Below, piece by piece: positions 1 to 4,495 of a stretch of DNA of 5,391 nt. The DNA is from DATDRS01 sp035291605 (lineage in GTDB: Bacteria; Chloroflexota; Anaerolineae; Anaerolineales; UBA6663): the NCBI GenBank assembly GCA_035291605.1, contig DATDRS010000459.1, forward strand, positions 1 through 5,391, written 5' to 3'. The notes below the pieces were generated by a model. That model worked only from the letters and a program-made list of their open reading frames with translations. It was not told where the DNA came from and made no database searches. Position 1 is the stretch's first letter. Every line of letters starts with the position of its first letter. The position numbers and the translations under genes were made by a program.

Positions 1-181
1 GGGTCAACCCGGATTCCTCGTGGACCTCGCGGAAGAGCGCGGCCTCGACCGGCTCATCCGGCTCGACCGTGCCTGCCGGGACCTGCACGCCCGCTTCGGG
101 GAAGTCGCGGTGCGTGAAGACAAGAAGCTGCGTGCGGCCATTACGGCGGCGGGTGATGTAGGCCAGGACCTTGTGCTTCAT
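1..181 (-). CDS. NUDIX hydrolase, N-terminal 60 residues (cut by window edge)
   Basis: The reverse strand reads from ATG at 181 to the window edge without a stop. Residues 37-59 form a complete Nudix box (G-x5-E-x7-REV-x-EE-x-GL): Gly37, Glu43, Arg51-Glu52-Val53, Glu55-Glu56 and Gly58-Leu59. The glutamates bind the divalent metal in this family, which hydrolyses nucleoside diphosphates linked to another group X. The box sits about 35 residues from the N-terminus, as is usual for small single-domain NUDIX proteins of about 130-160 residues, so more than half is missing. The substrate cannot be told. There is no clear Shine-Dalgarno before the ATG. The gene lies 68 bases downstream of the aminotransferase on the same strand, so cotranscription is possible, but the palindromic repeat between them may interfere. 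Confidence 0.88.
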   Translation of the reverse strand, partial: MKHKVLAYITRRRNGRTQLLVFTHRDFPEAGVQVPAGTVEPDEPVEAALFREVHEESGLT

Positions 182-192
182 CGTGTCTTGTC

Positions 193-248
193 TACTGCAT
201 ATTCCGTCATTGCGTAGTGCGTAGACGGAATACGCAATACGGAATACG
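193..248. repeat. Palindromic heptanucleotide repeat array
   Basis: The stretch divides cleanly into eight 7-nt units: TACTGCA, TATTCCG, TCATTGC, GTAGTGC, GTAGACG, GAATACG, CAATACG, GAATACG. The left part is the reverse complement of the right. Positions 200-216 pair with 231-246 over 16 base pairs with one bulged C (208), around a 14-nt loop. It fills the gap between the aminotransferase stop and the NUDIX start. No T-run follows on either strand, so it is not a standard intrinsic terminator, though the RNA hairpin could protect a 3' end. The period and palindromic layout match the array at 3527-3617, although the unit sequence differs. Confidence 0.8.
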
Positions 249-249
249 T

Positions 250-1548
250 TCACGCCAACGCACTCAGCCCCTCGACGAGCCTCTGCGCCGCCCCAAGCGT
301 CCTCTCCACCGGCGTCGCGTACGAGAAGCGAATCCACTCCCCGCCATAATCCGAGAAGAAGCCGCCCGGCACGACGGCTAGGCCGTGCTGTTCGGCGAGG
401 TACTGGCCGAGCGGCTCGGTGTCCTTCCAGCCTTTGGCCTTGAGCCACTTGCCCACGTGGATGAAGGCGTAGTAGCCCTTGCCGATGATGTGCTGGAAGT
501 TGTGCTCGACCAGGAAATCCGTGAGCGCCTTCCGGCTCTCGTTCGTCGGCTCGACGATAGAGCGTGTGACCTGCTCGTAGCCTATCTCGTACGCCGCCAT
601 CGCCACGGCGAGCGAGTAGAAGCTGGGGACGACCGTATGGGAGGCGCGGGCGGTGATGAACTTGACGACTTCCTCCGAGGCAATGAGGTGGCAGTTGCGG
701 ATGTTCGAGCCGCCCAGCGATTTCGTCAGGCCGTCGAGGAACATCAGCCGCCTGCGCTCGCTGGCGTCGAAAGGCTGGATGAAGGTGTTGAGGTTCATCG
801 GTTGTTCGTCGGTGACGTAGTGGTACATCCAGTCGAACAGCACGAAGGCCGCGCCGAGGCGCAGGGCGGCTTTGGCAAGCGCGGCCTGTCTTTCGGGCGA
901 GAGGGTCAGGCCGGTCGGGTTGTCGGGGCAGGTGATAATGAGGCCGGCGATCTTGCGCCCGCTGCGGGCCGCAAACTCGACGCAGGCCGCGAGCGAATCC
1001 TCGGAATACGCCCAGCCTTCGTTGGCGCGCCCAGGCGCGAGTAGGACGTTGGCGCCCACCCCGTACGGCCCCCAGGTGTACGAAATCCACGGGACGCGCG
1101 AGACGATGATCGGGTCGCCCACCCGCCTGTGGCCGAGGGCGAGCATCGCGGTGTAAGCCTTCGCCAGCGCGTCGCGCCCCCCCTGCGTGCCGATCACGTT
1201 CGCAGGGGCGAGGCCGCTGGCCGCGTCGAGCCTCCAGTACTGCTCCACGACCGCGCGGCGGTAAGCCTCCGTCCCGAAGGGCATGTCGTAGGCCGTGCCG
1301 TGTTCCAGTTGGAGTTGGTGCGCGCGCTCCAGCACCTCCTTCGGGACGCCGGGCAGGCTCGCGCCGCCGTCGCCCTGCGAGGCGTCGAACGTCTGTCCCT
1401 TGGGGTTGGATTGACGGTAAACGGCGAGGCTCTTGTTGATCAGGAACATCCGCGAGGGTGGGATAGGGGCCAGGCGGGTGAGGTAATCCCCCACCGGGAT
1501 CAGGTTCTCCTCGGGGAGGGCGTACACGGGCGTGTCGGGTGAAATCAT
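250..1548 (-). CDS. Class I/II PLP-dependent aminotransferase (fold type I)
   Basis: The 432-residue protein shows the aspartate-aminotransferase fold signature in order: GTQGGRDAL at 120-128 (cofactor phosphate loop), CPDNPTG at 207-213 with Asn210, FDWMY at 238-242 with Asp239 for the pyridine nitrogen and Tyr242, GLTKSLGGSNIR at 273-284 with Lys276 as the probable Schiff-base lysine, and WIRFSYA at 405-411 with Arg407 for the substrate carboxylate. It is a complete soluble enzyme of normal length. The frame stays open to a TTG at 1683, but I chose ATG 1548 because AAAGGAG sits five bases upstream (1554-1560) and the extra 45 codons would run through a terminator hairpin. The substrate is not readable. 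Its divergent position beside a Tyr/Phe operon makes an aromatic or prephenate aminotransferase a reasonable guess, and an alanine, aspartate or branched-chain enzyme equally possible. Confidence 0.9.
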   Translation of the reverse strand: MISPDTPVYALPEENLIPVGDYLTRLAPIPPSRMFLINKSLAVYRQSNPKGQTFDASQGDGGASLPGVPKEVLERAHQLQLEHGTAYDMPFGTEAYRRAVVEQYWRLDAASGLAPANVIGTQGGRDALAKAYTAMLALGHRRVGDPIIVSRVPWISYTWGPYGVGANVLLAPGRANEGWAYSEDSLAACVEFAARSGRKIAGLIITCPDNPTGLTLSPERQAALAKAALRLGAAFVLFDWMYHYVTDEQPMNLNTFIQPFDASERRRLMFLDGLTKSLGGSNIRNCHLIASEEVVKFITARASHTVVPSFYSLAVAMAAYEIGYEQVTRSIVEPTNESRKALTDFLVEHNFQHIIGKGYYAFIHVGKWLKAKGWKDTEPLGQYLAEQHGLAVVPGGFFSDYGGEWIRFSYATPVERTLGAAQRLVEGLSALA

Positions 1549-1595
1549 CGCTTCTCCTTTCAAGGAGGGGCTTTCAATTGCCTCTACATGGCCGC

Positions 1596-1626
1596 AAATA
1601 AAAAGCCCCGGTGGTATGCCGGGGCT
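1596..1626 (-). terminator. Intrinsic terminator in the aminotransferase leader (putative attenuator)
   Basis: On the reverse strand AGCCCCGG (1626-1619), a 7-nt loop and CCGGGGCT (1611-1604) form a perfect 8-bp GC-rich stem, followed by TTTTTATTT (1604-1596). On the + strand the hairpin has no T-run, so the terminator works leftward only. It lies between the - strand promoter (1725-1753) and the aminotransferase ribosome binding site (1554-1560). It must therefore be read through for the gene to be expressed, which is the layout of a transcription attenuator. I found no convincing antiterminator for it. Confidence 0.8.
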
Positions 1627-1718
1627 GATGTTACCGCAAAACACGCAACGCGGGCCGAACCGACACACCTTCAGGGCATGCAATCCGTGTCGGTAGTGTT
1701 ACGGCGGCTGGTGAACAC
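1596..1718 (-). promoter_or_regulatory. Structured 5' leader RNA of the aminotransferase gene
   Basis: Transcription from the - strand promoter would start near 1718. The RNA up to the terminator is about 120 nt and holds several stems: GTGTT/AACAC (1718-1714 with 1700-1696), ACCGACAC/GTGTCGGT (1694-1687 with 1666-1659, perfect 8 bp), CCGC/GCGG (1653-1650 with 1637-1634) and then the terminator. Short open frames exist: GTG 1718 to TGA, 15 codons with four Thr; and GTG 1667 to TAA, 11 codons ending just before the terminator. Neither has the run of one residue expected of a leader peptide. It could be a riboswitch-like or protein-bound leader, or a short RNA with its own terminator. I recognise no known riboswitch class. 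Confidence 0.45.
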
Positions 1719-1724
1719 GCGGTG

Positions 1725-1753
1725 AGTTTAGCATGGGCATCAGGAGGCGTCAA
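1725..1753 (-). promoter_or_regulatory. Sigma-70-type promoter for the aminotransferase leader
   Basis: The reverse strand has TTGACG (-35, 1753-1748; 5 of 6 consensus bases), a 17-bp spacer, and TAAACT (-10, 1730-1725; 4 of 6) preceded by TG at the extended -10 position (TGCTAAACT). The start point would fall near 1718. The spacing is ideal, and the leader with its terminator lies directly downstream. Confidence 0.65.
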
Positions 1754-1791
1754 CCTGCGCCCACACACAAAAACTGCCTGGGTCTTTTGTG

Positions 1792-1821
1792 CAAACTACC
1801 GGGACAAAATCCCGAAGTTTG
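1792..1821. promoter_or_regulatory. Dyad-symmetric element in the divergent promoter region (possible operator)
   Basis: CAAACT-ac-CGGGA-caaaa-TCCCG-a-AGTTTG is a 30-bp interrupted palindrome with 11 symmetric pairs. It overlaps the proposed -35 (1801-1806) and spacer of the + promoter. TTTGTGC occurs at 1786-1792 and again at 1818-1824, 32 bp apart (about three helical turns), and CACAAAA/TTTTGTG (1766-1772, 1785-1791) gives a further inverted pair. No T-run follows on either strand, so it is not a terminator. A repressor or activator site is the natural reading, but I cannot name the protein. Confidence 0.45.
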
Positions 1822-1830
1822 TGCTATCTT
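1801..1830 (+). promoter_or_regulatory. Probable promoter of the aromatic operon (extended -10)
   Basis: TATCTT (1825-1830) preceded by TGC makes an extended -10 (TGCTATCTT). A weak -35, GGGACA (1801-1806), lies 18 bp upstream. The start point would fall around 1836-1838, so the mRNA would begin at or within about three bases of the leader-peptide ATG at 1839. This agrees with the lack of any Shine-Dalgarno before that ATG. The hexamers match consensus only moderately; the fit with the downstream leader is the main support. Confidence 0.5.
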
Positions 1831-1838
1831 CACTGGCG

Positions 1839-1919
1839 ATGCAGTACAATTCCGGCTTTTACTTCTACGCGTACTATTTTTACGGCTTCCGCGATGGCAA
1901 TGCCGTTGCTTGCGTTTGA
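1839..1919 (+). CDS. Tyr/Phe leader peptide of an attenuator
   Basis: This 26-codon open frame runs from ATG to TGA. Ten of its 26 residues are aromatic, with six Tyr and four Phe and no Trp. The core FYFYAYYFYGF (residues 7-17, codons 1857-1889) has nine aromatic residues in eleven. That composition, followed within 40 bases by an intrinsic terminator and then by DAHP synthase, chorismate mutase and TyrA genes, is diagnostic of an attenuation leader. The ribosome stalls when charged Tyr or Phe tRNA is scarce. The frame is open further upstream to 1722, but ATG 1839 fits the promoter and the composition. No ribosome binding site is visible, so initiation is probably leaderless, as is known for the Sinorhizobium trp leader peptide. 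Confidence 0.88.
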   Translation: MQYNSGFYFYAYYFYGFRDGNAVACV

Positions 1920-1970
1920 GTAGACACCGGAAAGACTCAGCGACACTCAAAGACCGCGAAGCGCAACGGC
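1902..1970 (+). promoter_or_regulatory. Antiterminator helix of the Tyr/Phe attenuator
   Basis: GCCGTTGC (1902-1909) pairs with GCAACGGC (1963-1970) over 8 bp. TTGCG (1910-1914) then pairs with 1955-1960 around one bulged G (1958), with G1961-C1962 left as a small bulge, and TTTGAGT (1915-1921) pairs with ACTCAAA (1945-1951) over 7 bp. The 20-bp helix sequesters most of the terminator 5' arm (1953-1962) and is incompatible with the terminator. A ribosome stalled on the aromatic codons leaves 1902-1921 free, so the antiterminator forms. A ribosome that reaches the stop at 1917-1919 covers it, so the terminator forms. ACGGC (1882-1886) can also pair with GCCGT (1902-1906), a candidate for the usual protector helix. 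Confidence 0.8.
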
Positions 1971-1988
1971 TTCGCGGTTTTTTTATTT
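1953..1988 (+). terminator. Attenuator terminator upstream of aroH
   Basis: ACCGCGAAGC (1953-1962), a 6-nt loop and GCTTCGCGGT (1969-1978) form a perfect 10-bp stem, followed directly by a T-run (1978-1984) and ATTT. It is a textbook rho-independent terminator, lying 33 bases after the leader-peptide stop and about 130 bases before aroH. Its 5' arm is shared with the antiterminator, which makes it conditional. Confidence 0.92.
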
Positions 1989-1995
1989 CACGGCG

Positions 1996-2087
1996 TCACG
2001 AAAGCGCGCTTCGCGTGAGCGGACGCTGAGCAACCCTGAGCGAAGTCGAAGGGTGAAGCGGTAGTCGAAGGATGCGCGGTTTCGTGA
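1996..2087 (+). repeat. 92-nt element with imperfect terminal inverted repeats, holding a CCCTGAGCGAAGTCGAAGGG core
   Basis: The ends TCACGAAAGCGCGC (1996-2009) and GCGCGGTTTCGTGA (2074-2087) are reverse complements over 14 nt with one mismatch. The left end also has its own near-palindrome (1996-2018). The middle holds CCCTGAGCGAAGTCGAAGGG (2034-2053). From memory, close variants of this motif are dispersed between genes in several bacterial phyla; that recollection is not checked. The element occupies most of the stretch between the attenuator terminator and the aroH ribosome binding site. It would form a long hairpin in the read-through mRNA. I see no coding capacity or clear target duplication. 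Confidence 0.6.
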
Positions 2088-2120
2088 TCCACCGATTTTG
2101 GGAAAGGAGGGACATGGGCT

Positions 2121-2504
2121 ATGCCAGTACGGGGCATTCGCGGGGCGACGACCACTGAGGCCGACACAGCCGAGGCCATTCGCTACGCGACGCGCGAACT
2201 GCTGGCTGAAATGATGGCCGCCAACGGGCTGGACCCGGCGGACGTCGCCAGCGTCATCTTTACCGTGACGCCCGACTTGACGGCGGAACAGCCCGCCCGG
2301 GCCGCGCGTGACATGGGCTGGACGGAGGCGGCCCTCCTGTGCGTGAGCGAGATGGTCGTGCCCGGCGGGCTGCCGCGCTGCCTTCGCGTCTTGATTCATT
2401 GGAACACCGACGTTCACCCGGAAGCCATTCACCATGTCTATCTCCACGCTGCCGCTCGACTCCGGCCTGACCGCGCCGTTCAAACCGGTCAACCCCACAC
2501 CTGA
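2121..2504 (+). CDS. aroH: Chorismate mutase, AroH type
   Basis: This monofunctional enzyme rearranges chorismate to prephenate, the committed step towards Tyr and Phe. The 127-residue protein follows the Bacillus subtilis AroH fold end to end: VRGIRGATT at 3-11, TPDL at 50-53, CVSEM at 74-78, GGLPRCLRVL at 82-91 and HVYLHAAARLRPD at 105-117. The catalytic set is intact: Arg7, Arg63, Cys74, Glu77, Arg89 and Tyr107, matching Bacillus Arg7, Arg63, Cys75, Glu78, Arg90 and Tyr108 after a one-residue gap. The family acts as a soluble trimer with active sites between subunits. ATG 2121 follows AAAGGAGG (2103-2110) by ten bases; the nearer ATG at 2114 is out of frame and too close. It is the first structural gene after the attenuator, and aroF starts 13 bases after its stop. 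Confidence 0.95.
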   Translation: MPVRGIRGATTTEADTAEAIRYATRELLAEMMAANGLDPADVASVIFTVTPDLTAEQPARAARDMGWTEAALLCVSEMVVPGGLPRCLRVLIHWNTDVHPEAIHHVYLHAAARLRPDRAVQTGQPHT

Positions 2505-2517
2505 GGAGGAGGCCGCT

Positions 2518-3526
<1,009 letters not shown>

Positions 3527-3528
<2 letters not shown>

Positions 3529-3617
3529 TAGCGAATGGCAGATAGCGGATGGCATATGGCGGATTGCGCTTGCCGGCTACCGGCTATCGGCTATAGGCTA
3601 TCCGCCCTTGGCTATGG
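3527..3617. repeat. Palindromic heptanucleotide repeat array between aroF and tyrA
   Basis: Thirteen consecutive 7-nt units fill the gap: GATAGCG, AATGGCA, GATAGCG, GATGGCA, TATGGCG, GATTGCG, CTTGCCG, GCTACCG, GCTATCG, GCTATAG, GCTATCC, GCCCTTG, GCTATGG. The first six follow a GATRGCG-like consensus. The later ones follow its approximate reverse complement, so the array is palindromic (for example GGCGGAT 3558-3564 with ATCCGCC 3600-3606, and GATAGC 3541-3546 with GCTATC 3583-3588). It begins inside the aroF stop codon and ends across the tyrA ATG. No T-run follows, so it is not an intrinsic terminator. Confidence 0.85.
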
Positions 3618-4495
3618 ATGAACCGGGGTTTACTTCTCTCTCCAATTCTCGCGTCGCCATCGTCGGCCTGGGATTAATGGGCGGCTCGCTGGCGATGGCT
3701 TTGCGCGGCGCGCAGGCGTGCCGCGAGATCGTGGGAGTGGAGACCAACCCCGCCGTACTCGACTTTGCCCGCGCCCGCGGGGTGATTGACCGCGCCGCCG
3801 ACTTTGACGTCGCGGCGCTTGACTGTGACCTGCTCATCCTCGCCACCCCTGTCCGCACCATCCTTTCCCAACTCCTGGCGCTTTCTCAATCCCCAATCAC
3901 CAATCACCCATCGCCAATCCTCCTGGACCTCGGTTCCACCAAGTCTCAAATCATCTCGGCGATGGAAAGGCTGCCTCCGGCTTTTGACCCCGTCGGCGGG
4001 CATCCCATGTGCGGCAAGGAGACGAGCGGCATCGCTCACGCCGAGGCCGGCCTGTTCCGGGACAAGACCTTTGTGCTGACTCCGCTGGCCCGCACCTCGC
4101 CGTCTGCGCTGGCCCTGGCGCACGGATTGGTCGCGGCCATTGGCGCTCGCCCGCTCATGCTTTCGGCTGAGCGCCACGATGCGCTGGCCGCGATGAGCAG
4201 CCATGTGCCTTACGTGGCCGCTGTCGCGTTGATGAAGGCGGCGCAGTCCCTGGACGACGAAGAACTGTGGTCGCTGACCGCTTCCGGTTTCCGCGACACC
4301 TCCCGCCTCGCCGCCAGCGACGTTGCGATGATGACTGACATCCTCCTCACTAACCGTGCGCCCATTCTCGACGCGTTGACTCGTTGCCGGGCTGAATTCG
4401 ATGCACTTATGGCGCTGATTGACGCGGGCGATCCCGAGGCCCTCGGCGCTGCCCTCGCCCCGGCTCAGGCCGGGCGAGCAGAATTATTCAAATGA
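3614..4495 (+). CDS. tyrA: Prephenate (or arogenate) dehydrogenase, short form without ACT domain
   Basis: TyrA oxidatively decarboxylates prephenate to 4-hydroxyphenylpyruvate, or arogenate to tyrosine. The 293-residue protein has the Rossmann motif VGLGLMGGS at 17-25, Glu43 at the end of the second strand (suggesting NAD rather than NADP), LLILATPV at 73-80, DLGSTK at 105-110, GGHPMCGKE at 128-136 with His130, SSHVPYVAA at 195-203 with His197, and GFRDTSRLA at 225-233 with Arg231. It ends after the helical domain with no ACT domain, so feedback by Tyr is not obvious. I chose ATG 3614; a TTG at 3608 is the alternative. Neither has a Shine-Dalgarno, because the heptad array runs up to and across the start. 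Residues 92-103 come from an in-frame heptad repeat. The stop overlaps the aroA start (ATGA). Prephenate versus arogenate preference cannot be decided. Confidence 0.93.
   Translation: MDEPGFTSLSNSRVAIVGLGLMGGSLAMALRGAQACREIVGVETNPAVLDFARARGVIDRAADFDVAALDCDLLILATPVRTILSQLLALSQSPITNHPSPILLDLGSTKSQIISAMERLPPAFDPVGGHPMCGKETSGIAHAEAGLFRDKTFVLTPLARTSPSALALAHGLVAAIGARPLMLSAERHDALAAMSSHVPYVAAVALMKAAQSLDDEELWSLTASGFRDTSRLAASDVAMMTDILLTNRAPILDALTRCRAEFDALMALIDAGDPEALGAALAPAQAGRAELFK
3887..3921 (+). repeat. In-frame heptad repeat inside tyrA
   Basis: There are five consecutive 7-nt units: CAATCCC, CAATCAC, CAATCAC, CCATCGC, CAATCCT. They encode residues 92-103 (about QSPITNHPSPIL) in the variable loop between the LLILATPV helix region and the DLGSTK strand. 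The stretch is A-rich and repetitive against the GC-rich gene around it. Most TyrA proteins have a slightly shorter loop here by memory of the family. The frame stays open through it. Confidence 0.85.

Noticed and set aside
385..1542. Forward-strand frames opposite the aminotransferase
   Set aside because: These are shadows of the aminotransferase, which has an intact set of catalytic motifs on the reverse strand.
1549..1683. N-terminal extension of the aminotransferase to a TTG at 1683
   Set aside because: The extra 45 codons run through an intrinsic terminator hairpin, are rich in Cys and Pro unlike the family N-terminus, and AAAGGAG stands at the right distance before ATG 1548.
1596..1718. 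T-box riboswitch in the aminotransferase leader
   Set aside because: The conserved T-box sequence (AGGGTGG-ACCGCG type) and a specifier loop are not present, and the leader is too short.
1722..1838. Longer leader protein from ATG 1722
   Set aside because: It would start upstream of both proposed promoter elements and inside the - strand -10 region; only the part from 1839 has the aromatic bias.
1845..1850. TACAAT as a -10 box
   Set aside because: It matches consensus well but has no -35 at proper spacing, and a start near 1857 would remove the leader-peptide ATG.
2434..2517. Longer AroF starting at ATG 2434
   Set aside because: It would overlap aroH by 71 bases. The strong GAGGAGGAGG and the exact match to the Thermotoga N-terminus point to ATG 2518.
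3608..3613. TTG 3608 as the tyrA start
   Set aside because: It adds only two residues and has no ribosome binding site; ATG 3614 is simpler, though this is not decisive.
3887..3921. Frameshift or sequencing error at the repeat in tyrA
   Set aside because: The frame is open and the conserved motifs on both sides (LLILATPV, DLGSTK) are in the same frame.
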